From Ricinus communis (Eukaryota > Streptophyta > Magnoliopsida > Malpighiales > Euphorbiaceae), in assembly GCF_019578655.1 (NCBI RefSeq), contig NC_063257.1, positions 15,190,001 to 15,254,000 on the forward strand: 64,000 nt of DNA, given 5' to 3'. The position numbers were made by a program, and so were the translations under genes. Position 1 is the first letter of the stretch, and the number at the start of each line of letters is the position of its first letter. This document shows positions 35,155 to 46,430 of the stretch, piece by piece. The notes below the pieces were generated by a model. It ran no database searches, was not told where the DNA came from, and saw only the letters and a program-made list of their open reading frames with translations.

Positions 35155-36610
35155 TTGCTAACTTTTCAGTCCGCAGACCATGAGCGGCGCTTCCAATCTC
35201 TTCAATGGAAGCAAGTCGAGACTAGATGGTGTATTGACTTCACCGTACTGGAGAGGGTCATACTAGCACCAGAGGTCAGAGAGCTCTTTGAGACCCTACC
35301 ATATGCTTGCTTCTTTGACATCATCGAGCCTACCTATTGGGAGCTCACTATAGAGTTCTGCAACACTTTCTTTCTACAGCAGTAGATCACCGATTGGCAT
35401 CAGTCAGATGCCATTTCTTTCAGGCTAGGGGGCATATAGTTCTCGATGACAGTGCCTCAATTTAGGATGCACCTAGGGTTATGGACTCAGCAGGAGATCA
35501 CCGGAGAGGCTTACTAGGGGTGTCTATATACTCACCCCATCAACCTTATGAGAGGATGTGGGATGAGATGGTGACCAGGCCCGAGCATTATTACCTGAGT
35601 CGCTCGAAGGTATCCAGCATTCCAAACTGGCTCCGATATCCACATTCCCTATTGGTCCACACCACTACAGGTAGAGGGGAGGGCTTTGGGCTAGTGACGC
35701 AGACTGATGTCTTTATCCTTTGGGCACTACACCAGCACAGGAAGCTAGATTTGGGATATCTCCTCGCCAGTTAGATCAGGACCTTTGTGAGGGAGTCCAA
35801 GAAGATACATCTCTGTTTTGGTCCCTAGATCACACTGTTGGCTAGGAGGTTGGATGTTCTGGATAGCTGTTTGAGTGAGCTGACCTAGATAGGGGACATG
35901 TTACTAGTGTAAGTCTGCCAGATGATTAACATGCGGATAGTGATAGCTTCTCAGGGGCCCCATGCATTGAGTAAATATTAGTCAGCCGAATCCTGCATGA
36001 GGTTAGGGAGGCCAGAGCTAGAGCACCATAGGACCCAGCTGTGGACATACCAGAGCTACAACCTCAAGACGTACCTAACCTAGCACATGCTTTCACCCCC
36101 TCTCTTGGTGCTTCATCTTCATACACTGCCAACACTTCCATTGCTCAGATAGGTGCTCTTGCAGATTGCTTAGACAGGCTTTTAGACCTTCAGCAGCACA
36201 CTTCACTAAGTGCAGGCAGTTCCAAGAGGAGACTAGAGCACAGCTCCAGAGTTTTAACAAGGTACTGCAGCAGCTTTTGGAGGGCCTCAAAAGACAGGTT
36301 ACACAGTCAGGTCAGATGGAAGCTCAGCTCCAGCGGATCACTGATTTCGGCAAGGATGATGGCGTGCAGCGATTCTTTGATGACCTAGGTGATATTGAAC
36401 TGGGCCTCAGCGATTGTTTCCCAGATGCGACCCAGCCTCCACCAGTTCCAGCTGCCACTCAAGACCCTCCACTGTCTACAAGCACAGCTCTTGTCGAGGA
36501 TGCTCCAATGCCCCATCAGCCTCAACTTCCACTCAAAACCTCCTACCACCCACTAGCACCGCTCCTGCTGAGGACGCTTCGATTTTCACCCCACCCCCCC
36601 AGCCTCGACA
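35155..36610 (+). pseudogene. Athila ORF-1 / envelope-like region, decayed
   Basis: The frame 35155-35385 reads HERRFQSLQWKQVETRWCI, FTVLERVILAPEVRELFETL, then PTYWELTIEFCNTFF. This pattern (RF..L, a block on a short helix, PTY.ELT.EF) is that of the plant Athila ORF-1 family (PF03078), found downstream of pol in Athila elements. Further pieces up to 36610 include VARRYPAF and a Pro/Thr-rich tail (36430-36610). The function of this protein is not established; a viral envelope role has been proposed for the position. Stops throughout. Confidence 0.65.
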
Positions 36611-37870
36611 GATGATCGGCGCAGTTTTCCCTAGATTTTCTTTCATTTTCTACTTTTCTTTACTTTATTTTTCATACATGTCATATAGTTGGATATTATT
36701 GATTTTTCTTTCCTTATTTGTACTTCCCATGTAGGATGCCCACTTCGTTTTACACTAAGGATAGTGTGTCCTTCAAGTGTGGGGTGGGTAAACCATATGT
36801 TCCTTTCTCTTTCCTATGACTTTTGGATGTGTCTGAAATTACTATCGATGATGTTGTATATTGTTAGGATGCTAGGATAATATATCATTATGCACTTGAG
36901 TTATGCTATTTTTGAGCTGATTAACAATTTGATTTATAGAATTGTAGTTACTTTTCTTTGTTGTTCATTGTCCTTGGAAAACAACTAATAGTGTTTAATA
37001 CATCAACTCTGCCGGGTTAAATCGGCGTTATTTAATTGTTTCTCAAGTTGTCGAATTGTAACTTAGAATGTTGATTATGTCATACGAATGTATTTCTTAA
37101 GTGATGGCCTAATTGATGATGTTGAGAACCAATTGCAATTAATGCCACACTTCAAATGTGAGATTGTGAGCCATTTTGAGCCTTCATTATATATATGCTC
37201 TTTATATTTCTTGTTTGAGTGTGCATTGTACTTGGCTTTGCTTCTAGAACTTGCTCTGTAATACTTGTTGAGGTTACATGAATTTGTGAATACCATGAGA
37301 CGATTTGGGCAAATTAGGATTCACCACATTTAGCCAAAAGCCTACCCTTTGTGTTTCCATCAGTTAGCCATGTCTGATCATTTACCCTTTTTCTTATTTG
37401 TGATTTGCTCACTTAGTTCTTTTTGATATTTTAGATGCTCCCTTCAATCCAAATTGTATTTTTGCTCTTTACTTTATTCAGTTGTATGCAACAGTTATCT
37501 TATAAGCTGCTAGTCCAGTTTTCATTTAGAAAAAATAATAACAACAATAAAATTCCTTATTTCTTTCTCTTTATTGGATTATAGTATTTTCGAGCGTTAT
37601 TCTACAAATTGAGGATTTTAGTGAATACTTTTTGGGCATTTAACACTTTGAGCATACATTGTTGTTTATTGTAAGAATTTCCAGCATTTTCACACTCCTT
37701 TCTTAAATCACCATACCTTTACCTTAGCCCCATTACAACCCTGGTAAAGACCCTTTGGTTTTGGTATTCATTTGTTCGCAGTAGCGAAGATAGGATTAAT
37801 GAGCAAGCTTATGGTAAGCGGGTTTTCTGCATTTGCTTTGAGGGATTTATTTCTCACCTTATATACACTT
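36611..37870 (+). other. 3' noncoding region of the 28805 element
   Basis: 1.26 kb with no credible frame. Purine-rich aagtgtggggtggg at 36777-36790 resembles a polypurine tract but lies 1.1 kb before the LTR. 37070-37400 matches, inverted, 8370-8690 and 19750-19980. The real polypurine tract next to the LTR is deleted (junction near 37872-37876). Confidence 0.6.
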
Positions 37871-37874
37871 TGAG

Positions 37875-38994
37875 CATACATTATTTTACATATGTTTGCT
37901 TGCATATTATTGTGCATTTTCTTAGCATTTATTATGTTTTTATTCCAAGATCATCCGATTTTTTTGTGTCCTTTTGTATTCCAGGAGATCTTATAGATCC
38001 ATCATCAGTGTTCGAGCAATTTTAGATCAATTTCGGGCAAAAACGAATGTAATCAGAGGTGTTTAACCTTGGGTTGACTTTTGGAAAGTTAACACGGCCT
38101 GTATTTGAGCCCGTGTAGCTTAAGCACTTTGAAAAGGCATTTTGGATATCATTTACAGTGGAGATCAAGGCTTTGAACTGTTCATCCAATTCTAGGAAAA
38201 AGGGTGTACATGTTTCGATTTCTTTATTCTTTCATGGTAATTGAATTTCTATTTGTTTTAGATATGAACATGTGTAGCTAGATTGATTAAACCCATTGGG
38301 GTTCCTTGCTATGTTGGCTTTGTACTGAATTGTTAAGATTGTTTGAAGTTTCTTTTCTTGTATTCTTTTTGCAATTAATAATAAAGACCTAGTTTTCGTT
38401 ACGTTGAATGTATTGATTACTGTTCATAGAATTCTTTTAGCAATTGAGAAATTCTAATTGAGTTTGGAAATTTAATTGCAAGAACAAGTTAATTTTCACT
38501 TAGAGATAAGGTTAATTCATTTGTCGGATTAGGAATTAATAAAGCTTAATAGAGGTGGATTAAAGCTTAAGGCTAACGTAATAATCAATTGTTAGGAAGA
38601 GATTCCAACTTTAGGTTCTTAGGTTTAGGAATTCGGTTGTCTCGAGAAGGAAACCGAATTCAGTTTAGAATCCGTCCACGATATATATAATCGGACTTAA
38701 CAATCTATTATCCTTTGTTTGGTTGCTAACTAGTCTAGGTTCCCTTTGGGTTGCCTTCTTGTCTTGATTTCTCTCTTTACTCGTTCATTGTCGTATTTCA
38801 TTTAGAATTTAGCTTTTAGTCATTAGTAAATTTAGAAACCCCTGTTATTAATTTTAGGCTAGATAACAAGGAACGAAGTAGTAACTCTAGGATTTCACTT
38901 TCCCGAGGGATACGATATTTTTAATACTTGTCATTGTGCTAGACTGCATCGATAGGTTCACTGCCTTAGTTGTAGTTGCATAAGCATCAGAATA
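37875..38994 (+). repeat. 3' LTR of the 28805 element, with deletions
   Basis: Matches the 5' LTR except that the first dozen bases and about 400 bp in the middle (near 38130) are missing. It ends agcatcagaata where the 5' LTR ends agcatcgcaaca, so the final CA has become TA. Followed by tcaat. Confidence 0.88.
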
Positions 38995-38999
38995 TCAAT

Positions 39000-39650
39000 G
39001 CCTTGGAGACGTTATAATAAGGCCAAAACACTTTAATCGCATGATTTATTGACTTGGCAGAAATTGCCTAAAGTCATAGAAAGCATCCCTGCGCTTTCCA
39101 AGCGCGCTCGCGCTTTCTGGAAAGATAGTTGGGGCTCCAATAGCTCTAGCCACATGGCACTAATAAGGTGGCTGATATCTCAACGGTTACTGACATTATA
39201 TTAATTATGAAAACTGCCCCCGCACCACAATAGCCCCTCACTCTTGCCTTGTCCATATCCAGAAGCGCCCTCGCACATCTCATCGCGCTATCTTCTGCCA
39301 GTTTTTGTCTAAAGTCCTAATGTGAGGTGCCCTCGCGCTTCTGAAGTGCCCTCACGCTTCTTTAAGCTTTGACACTTTGACTGCTAGTTGTCATGAGGCA
39401 ATTGGCTTGCTGTCAGGTGGACTTTCCAATATCTTGAAAACTTTTGCTCATGTGAAAAGTGCCCCCGCGCCTTGGAAGTGCCCTTACGCTTTTGGGATCT
39501 TTTTATAAGACTTGCTTCAAGGCTCAAGAATGTTTAGTCTAAGCTTGGTTGCTTTCGTGCTCTATCACATAGACACTCAGTCATGATGTTAATGATGTTC
39601 AATTTGGTTGTTAGGATCAAAATAGAGATCAATTGCACCATAGATCAACA
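39000..39650 (-). repeat. Copia 3' LTR, inner part
   Basis: Continues the LTR split at 28804; matches 48970-49564 and ends ...gatcaaca. Rich in gccctcgcgctt-like words, as is the right LTR. A C/T-rich run (cgcccttttttatttt) adjoins it at 39653-39670, the element-strand polypurine tract. Confidence 0.9.
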
Positions 39651-40129
39651 ACTCGCCCTTTTTTATTTTGACAACCTAATTGATTAAAAATCCAAAATTG
39701 ATCAAGTATATATGCAATTGAACAGTTAGGCACTAACATTCAAGAGTCAAAAGAATAATTTAATTAAGGATTCAACAATTTGTTAGTCCCCCTCAATGTT
39801 TGTATTTTCTCCCCTTTAGTTTTTGTAACTAAGCATATTTTTCATTTAGATTCTAAGCATATCATATATTTATGAATTTAAGAACTTCTCCCCATTTGTC
39901 ATATACTTATCAAATTTAGGTCTTTCTCCCCTTTTTTATTGTTATGTATTAATCAATTTAGGTTTCTCTTCCCCTTTTTCAAAATAAAAAAAAAAGACTG
40001 AAAGGAGATAGAAAATAAAATAAGATTTCATTGATAAAGAAAATGCTTTACATATGTGTGATAAACGAGAGGGATGCATGCATAAGAAAAGAAAAAAAAT
40101 GAGAAAATTAAATAAAAAATAAGAGATCA
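39651..40129 (-). other. Copia 3' noncoding tail
   Basis: AT-rich region between the LTR and the 3' ORF. T-rich repeated phrases (ctcccctttt...) and runs of A. No coding frame is supported. Confidence 0.5.
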
Positions 40130-40714
40130 ATCTTCTTCTTCTTCAACCTTTTCTTCTTCTTCCTCTTGAAAAATCATAAGCACCATTCTTTTCCACTAGA
40201 GCTTGCTTGAGGAGGTGGAATTGGAGCCTCTTCTTCCTCCTAATCCTCCACATGACAATGAGGAATCTTGTGAGCCTTTTGGATTTCTACTAAATCTACA
40301 TGCAAATGGTGGAGGTAATTCCTAGTTTTCTCCATTTGCTTAAGTACTTTTCTCCTCAAAAGAAAGAGACGATGGAGTGGGAAAAGAGGAAGGACTGGGC
40401 TCACTTGGCATCCTACGATCTTTCTTCCTATCATCCATATACTCCTCTATGAGTAGAAAGAGCTCCCCATCAATTTTCCACTTAGGTCCAAGTCTAATGA
40501 CTTTGGCATGCTCAAGGAAAGCTAATCCTAGCAAAAGTGGTAAGATAGGAGGAGGGGTTAGAAAAGTCTTGTTTAGAGGAGTTAAGGCTTGGAAGTTCTT
40601 GGTAATTTTGGTGATATGTGATGGGACAAGAATGGAACCTTTTTTAATATTGCCAAGATAAAGAAGGTGATCAAGAAAAAATTTAGAAGTGAGGATGCGC
40701 TTACCATGAATCAT
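40130..40714 (-). pseudogene. Sirevirus 3' ORF (envelope-like), C-terminal part
   Basis: The frame 40340-40714 begins MIHGKRILTSKFFLDHLLYL, has GSILVPSHITKITKNF, a hydrophobic PPPILPLLLGLAFLEH stretch, ends in a Ser/Pro-rich run and continues through a shift into a Glu-rich end (40130-40250). Position after RNase H and before the 3' LTR matches the extra ORF of Sirevirus copia elements, sometimes called envelope-like. Its biochemical role is unknown. The N-terminal part is at 42594-42893, separated by a solo LTR. Confidence 0.5.
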
Positions 40715-40769
40715 TGCATAAAGGAAAAAAGGGTCTTTCTGTGGAACTTTCTCAATCTTGTTATCCCTT

Positions 40770-42253
40770 TGATGAGCATAGTTTTACACATATTTGCTTG
40801 CATATTATTGTGTATGTTCTTAGCAATTATTGTGCTTTTATTCCCAAATCACTCGTGTTTTATGTTCTTTTGCATTTCAGGAACATTTATAGGACCGCCA
40901 TCGGTGTTTAAGCAATTATAGATCAATATGTGCGGAAACAGACGAGAATTCATCAATATTGGACAAGAGCCCGCAATGCATACATTGAGCACGGCCTGGA
41001 CTCTGGTCGTGCCCAACCATTGGCTTTGATTCTTGAAATTTGCACTTTGGGCACAGTTTCCGTAGCCACCACGGCCTTCAGCACGGCCCGTGTTGGCCAA
41101 CACAGGAGCAACACAGCCTGTGGTGGAAAACACGGGGAGAAACACGGCCGTGGTGAAACCCTACTTGGTGAGATCCACAGTTTCAGCACGGCATGGACTT
41201 TGGCCGTGCTGAGTTAAATATATAATAAAAATGAATTCTTCTTAGAAAAAAGGAGAGGGGAAAAGAGTGACATAGAGCCCTAGCGGCTGGTTCGGTTTCT
41301 GCACAGTATTGAGTGCGAGAGAGAGTTGCGATGAGTAAGAATCCCGGAATCACAAGGTTCCGAGTGCAAAACAATAGTGGAGCAATTCAAGAGGCAGTTT
41401 TGGGAGATTAATCAAAGTGTAGATCCAGATTTGGAGTTGTTCATCCAATTCGAGAGAAAAGGGTGTACATGTTTTATTTTCATTATTCTTTCATTGTGAT
41501 TGATTTCCTAGATTGTTTTAAACATGAACATGTTTAGCTAGATTGATTTAATCCATTGGGATTTCTTTACTATGTTGGCTTGATATTATATTGTTGGATT
41601 GTTTGGGTTAATTTTGTATTCTTCTTATTTTCAGTATTAATAAGATAATGCATTATTCATGAGACGTTGTGAATTGTGATGTTTAGATTGCTTTATGAGA
41701 TTGAGAAATCCGTTTGGCAATTGGAATTTTGAATAGCAAGAACTGGTTAATAATCGCTTAGAGATAAGGATAATTAACTAGCCGGATTAAGAATTAACAA
41801 AGCTTAATAGAGGCGGATTAAAGCTTAATGCTAATTTAAGAATCAATCGTTAGGAAGAGATTCCAACTTTAGGTTATTAGGTTTAGGAATTCGGTTATCT
41901 CGAGAGAGAAACTGAATTGACTAAGAATAAATCACGGGTAGCATAATTAGACTCATCGATCCTTTATCTTTTGTTTGGTTGCCAACTAGTTTAGATTCCC
42001 TTTGGGTTTGTCTTCTTGTCTTAATTATTTCATTTATCAATTACTCCTGCATCTCCCTTAGAACTTAGCTTGTAGCTATTAGTTAGTTTAGAAATTATTT
42101 ATCGCTAATTTTAGTTTAATATAACAAAGAACAAAGGAGTAACTCTGGGCTTTCACTTTCCCGAGGAATACGACCTTGATACTCGCCATTAGTGCTAGAC
42201 TGCATCGATAGGTACACTGCCTTAGATTGTAGCTCACACGATTTAGCGCATCA
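40770..42253 (+). mobile_element. Solo LTR, gypsy (Athila-like) family, in the copia 3' ORF
   Basis: TG at 40770, CA at 42252-42253, flanked by ccctt (40765-40769 and 42254-42258). 1484 bp. Starts TGATGAGCATAGTTTTACAC, so it is related to the LTR at 28805; its R/U5 ends gcatcgataggtacactgcc... like the solo LTR at 26668. U3 (40980-41215) has dense cacggcc/ggccgtg palindromes before a TATA-like aaatatataat near 41217. Confidence 0.93.
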
Positions 42254-42593
42254 CCCTTGTATGGATGTTGGTGGCTATCATCCTATACACTCCACAATAT
42301 GTTAAGGATTTAAGATCTTTGGAGAGGGAATCTTTATAATGGGTTTCTTTGGTGGAGATTTTCCTCCAAAATTGGAAAAATGAAAGAGGCATTTCTATAA
42401 GGTTTTCAATAATTGAGAGATGGCTTCTTTCCTAGAACCCAAAAATGGAAAAGAATTGAGGTCTTGAAAGGTTTTTGTTTTCCCTAAAGAGCCTAAACTC
42501 TATCCCATAATAGTCATTCCCATCTCCCTTTTTATTAATCACTAAGATAGAAAGAAATTTCTTAGTGAGATTCTCAAACCCTATCGCTAAGGT
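42254..42593 (-). other. Copia 3' ORF middle, decayed
   Basis: Lies between the solo LTR and the ORF at 42594. The minus strand shows short coding-like stretches but no sustained frame. Probably the central part of the envelope-like ORF. Confidence 0.4.
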
Positions 42594-42893
42594 TTAGGGT
42601 AGGAAGAAGTCTCTAAGTCCTACATTTTCAAGGAGTGTGCTTACCTCTTGCGAAATACCGAGCTTAATAAGGACTTCCTCATCAAAAAATCTACTAGGTT
42701 GAGTTTCTTTCCTCTCTATAATCATGTACTTCATCCTTGCTTCATCATTCACACCCTTCATTCTTTCTATAATTGTTTCAGATAAAGAAGAGCTTCTCCC
42801 AATAGCCTTTCTTGGACCCATACTTATCTTTGAAGAAGTAAAAAAGAGATTTTGAAATTTTAAAGAAGAGTGAAAGGATTTTTGAGAGCTCAA
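42594..42893 (-). pseudogene. Sirevirus 3' ORF (envelope-like), N-terminal part
   Basis: 99 residues: MSSQKSFHSSLKFQNLFFTS, then a basic segment MGPRKAIGRSSSL, then KYMIIERKETQPSRFFDEEV and LGISQEVSTLLENVGLRDFF. Similar segments occur at the start of the plant retrotransposon 3' ORF with an ...RKF..E.....GL..FF pattern. It stops at 42594 and continues decayed to the left. Not assigned to any host protein. Confidence 0.45.
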
Positions 42894-43470
42894 TATATAT
42901 GTAAAAATGATGCAATTGTGTAAAATGTGGCTTTTATAGTCTTAGGGAGGGTGTAAAAAAGGTAAAAACGGCTAATTTAACATCAAATTTCATTTTTAAA
43001 AATCTGTAACGGCTAGCTTTTTGCTGAAATCTAGGGGAAGTGCAATCGCGCTTTTGAAAAAATAGTCATAATGGCTATAATTTTAAGAAACCGTGGTCGC
43101 GTTGAAGGATTGCGTGCGCGCTTTTAAGGTCATTTCTAAGATTTCATATAGACCTATAAAGCGTGAGTGCACCTTTAGAGCACGAGCGTGCTTTTTGCAA
43201 TTTCAAGCAAAAACATGCGAAAATGAATGAATGAATGAACATGCATTTTTCACATTGATCACATGGTTTAATGTATGAGTATCAAAATGCATAAAGATTG
43301 AAAGTCATCTAGTGTAGAGATAATTTCAATACTCAAAATGCACAAAAATAAAATAAAAATGTACAACTACAAGCATTACAAATATGAAGGCATACAAAAT
43401 TACACATAGAAAAGAATTTAAGCTAAGGTACTTCCATCTATCATTCCTAGTCCTCTTTTTATGAAATTTA
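42894..43470 (-). other. Copia spacer between RNase H and the 3' ORF
   Basis: AT-rich, no frame. Contains scattered gcgcgcttt words (43030-43200) like those in the copia LTR, and a short (aatg)n run near 43224. Confidence 0.5.
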
Positions 43471-44045
43471 TTCTCTCCTATTTTATGGGCTTAGTAAAAA
43501 TATCAGCTAGTTGTTTGTTTATATCAACATACTCTAGTACTATATGTGCTTACTTTTAGAGTGTTGAATAGGATTTCTAGAAAGGTTTATAACACTACTA
43601 TTGTCACATTTAATAGGAATGTGATCAAATTCTCTCCTATAATCTCTTAATTGTTGCTTCATCCCTAGGATTTGAGTACAACAACAACCCGTCGCCATAT
43701 GTTCAGCTTCCGCGCGTGGAGAAAGCAACCGAGACTTGTTTCTTACTAAACCAAGACACTAAGCATTCACCTAAAAGATGGAAAGTTCTGGAGGTGCTCT
43801 TCCTATCTGGTAAACTACTAGCATAATCGGCATTCGAATAATCTATTATATCAAAGGATATTTCTTTACGATACCAAAATCCTAAGTTCAAGGTTTCACA
43901 TAAATATTTCAAAATTATTTTCACGACATTTAAATGAGACTCTTTTGGACAATATTGAAATCTAGCACAAAAACAAACATTATACATAATATCGGGTCTA
44001 GAGGTGGTTAAATATAAAAGTGACTCTATAGAGCTTTTCATTTAT
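43471..44045 (-). pseudogene. Ty1/copia RNase H
   Basis: The frame 43703-44041 reads SLLYLTTSRPDIMYNVCFCA, SHLNVVKIILKYL, then GFWYRK, YSNADYASSLPDRKSTS and LVSWFSKKQ. These are the Ty1/copia RNase H landmarks (the usual form is D-ADWAG-DRKSTSG). 43540-43728 continues with CDNSSVINLSRNPIQHSKSK before decay. Frameshifts at about 43700 and a stop after HSKSKHI break it. It would remove RNA from the RNA-DNA hybrid in reverse transcription. Confidence 0.9.
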
Positions 44046-44960
44046 GGTCTTACCCTTCTCATCCTTGTCCAATTTAGTTGTGACACTCATTGGGGTCTTG
44101 GCTACTTTGCAACCATCCATCTCAAATTTCTTTAGGAGTTCTCTTGTGTACTTAGATTGGTTGATGAATATCCCATCCTTGCTTTGCTTAATTTGAAGAC
44201 CAAGGAAAAACTTGAGCTCTCCCATCATGGTCATTAAATTTCCTAGTCATACACTTAGCAAGTCCACACAAAGCAACTCGTTAGTAGCTCCAAACACAAT
44301 GTCATCAACATAAATTTGAACAATTAGAGTATCATGTTTATGTTTCTTCACAAAAAGAGTAGTGTTAACCTTGCTCTTTTGAAATCCATTTTCAATTAGA
44401 AAAGAACTAAGCCTTTCATACCAAGCTCTAGGAGCTTGCTTCAACCCATACAAGGCTTTAGAAAGTTGGAAAACATGATTGGAAAACTTATGATTTTCAA
44501 AACCAAGAGGTTGCTCAACATAGACTTTCTCCTCAATGAAACCATTTAAAAAGGCACTTTTCATATCCATTTGAAACAACTTAAAGTTCATGTGACATGC
44601 ATATGCTAAAAGAATTATAATAGCTTCTAATCTAGCAATTGGAGCAAAGGTCTCATTATAATCAGTGCCTTCCTCTTGGTTGTAACCTTTTGCAATCAAT
44701 CTAGCTTTATTTCTAGTGATAGAGCCTTGCTCATCTATCTTGTTTCTAAACACCTATTTACAACCTATAATTTAGTTATCCTTGGGTCTAGGAACAAGTT
44801 CCCACACTTTTTTTCTTTCAAATTGGTTAATTCATCTTGCATAGCAATCACCCAACTCTCATCATTTAGAGCCTCATCAATGGTCCTTGCCTAAATTTGA
44901 GAAACAAAGGCTAGATTATTTAAAGCTATTGGTTTAGAACGAGTACTTACACCTTTTGAC
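44046..44960 (-). pseudogene. Ty1/copia reverse transcriptase
   Basis: 44247-44753 (168 residues) reads [72 protein letters not shown], then the catalytic [15 protein letters not shown] shift leads to 43998-44234 (MGELKFFLGLQIKQSKDGIF, then SKYTRELLKKFEM). All main RT motifs including YVDD are present. The frame is broken in several places. The typical upstream W-LVP-segment lies near 44760-44960. Confidence 0.93.
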
Positions 44961-45109
44961 AAGTCTCCGATGACTTCAATAGGAGAATGATCCTTTTTGA
45001 AGTACCAAGCCTTGGGAAGATTTTGGAAGGTTTCCATCTCTTAGGGGTCTTGAGTTACATCTTGATTATGTTGATCTTATTGAATTTCCTCTATAGATTC
45101 GTCTACTCC

Positions 45110-46180
45110 TTTTGAGGGGCTCATCAGCATTTACTTTGAGTTATTCAAATGCACCTGCAAGATCATTTGCACAAACACTTTTCCTAAGATCAAGCTTGTT
45201 TGATTCATCAAAAACTACATTCATAGGCTCTTCAACTACTAAAGTATGTTTATTAAAGACTCTATAAGCTTTGCTTGAGGTGGAATAATCTAGAAAAATT
45301 TCTATGTCAGTTTTAGCATCAAATACTCTAAAATATAAGACCTTAGGTTTTCTTCCTTTCCAAAGCTCATAAGAAGTTTTGTTTAGTAAAGGTCTTTTGA
45401 AAACTCTATCTGCAACAAAACAACTAGCGTTAACGGCTTCGACCAAAAAATAAGAAGGAAGTTTATACTCATTGAGCATTGTCCTAGCCATTTCCACTAG
45501 TGTTCTATTTTTTCTTTCCACAACTTCATTTTGTTAAGGAGTTCTAGGAGATGAAAAATTATGAGAAATTCCAAATTCTTTACACATATTTTCAAAAAGG
45601 TCATTTTCAAATTATTTTCCATGATCACTCCTTATAGAGGAAATCAAATACCCTTTTTCATTTTAAACACATTTTTTAAAAGATTTGAAAACATTGAATA
45701 CTTCACTCTTATGAGCAAGAAAATTAACCCAAGTAAATCTAAAGTAATCATCAACAATCACAAATGCATATGACTTTCCATCCAAACTAGCTACTCTAGT
45801 AGGTCTAAACAAATCCATGTGTAATAGTTGAAGTAGTGTAGAAGTACTTACAATAGTTTTGGACTTAAAAGATGATAGATGTTGTTTTCCCATTTGACAT
45901 TGTTTTACAAAGCTTGTCTTTGATGAACTTCACTATGGGAAGTCCATTAACTAGCTCCTCTTTGGCTAACTTGTGTAGAAGCTCTATGCTTGCATGTCCA
46001 AGCCTTCAATGCCATAGCCAAGATTCACCACTAATAGACAAAAAACACTTGAAAGATTGATTAGCAACTTTATGTAGGTCAATTGTGTAGGTGTTGCTAC
46101 TTCTTTCTCCTTTGAATAACACTTTGTCATTTACTAGGGAATTGACAAGATATCCATTGGAGTTAAAAGTAACTTTGTTC
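45110..46180 (-). pseudogene. Ty1/copia pre-integrase and integrase
   Basis: The pre-integrase motif WLWH.RLGHASIELLHKL is at about 45960-46030. The core begins 45663-45893 (LHMDLFRPTRVASLDGKSYA, FVIVDDYFRFTWVNFL), then a decayed SDHGKxFEN block, and 45141-45521 (ERKNRTLVEMARTMLNEY, YFLVEAVNASCFVADRVF, ending with a GKRKP-like KGRKPKVLYFRVF). Catalytic Asp residues are visible; the Glu is in the ERKNRT segment. It would insert element DNA into the genome. Stops and shifts near 45530-45660. Confidence 0.92.
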
Positions 46181-46184
46181 CCTT

Positions 46185-46430
46185 TATCTGAACAAATTAT
46201 GTTTCAAACCATCAATTAGGAAAACATCATCAATAAAAGATTTACCATCCTTACCAATGAAGCTGATGCCAATTCCTTACCCTTGTCATCATTTTCAAAA
46301 GTTACTTCACCTCTTTATAGTCCTTGACATTCATAAAGAGGCTCTTGTCACCTGTCATGTGCCTTGAATATCCACTATCAACATATGCCAAAGATTTGTG
46401 CTTGTGGGTTTAAGATACAACTGCAAAAAG
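46185..46430 (-). pseudogene. Ty1/copia aspartic protease, decayed
   Basis: The minus strand near 46330-46390 reads YVDSGYSRHMTGDKSLF with the catalytic DSG; typical copia proteases show W-DSG(C/A)S-HMTG. The rest is frameshifted. Confidence 0.8.

Larger units (their letters stand above)
28805..38994 (+). mobile_element. Athila-like Ty3/gypsy element inserted in the copia LTR
   Basis: Plus strand. 5' LTR 28805-31686 (itself split), primer site 31693-31710, decayed gag, protease ORF, start of RT, deletion, an Athila ORF-1/envelope-like region, long 3' noncoding DNA, then a truncated 3' LTR 37875-38994. The duplication is tcaac (28800-28804) and tcaat (38995-38999), one mismatch. The copia LTR at 48950-48970 shows the empty site (cataccaac-cccttggag). 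A deletion removed RT, RNase H and integrase, plus the polypurine tract and the first bases of the 3' LTR. Confidence 0.92.

Noticed and set aside
40849..41374. Several frames of 63-98 residues on both strands
   Set aside because: They lie in the palindrome-rich U3 of a solo LTR with clear ends and target duplication; GC-rich words keep frames open by chance.
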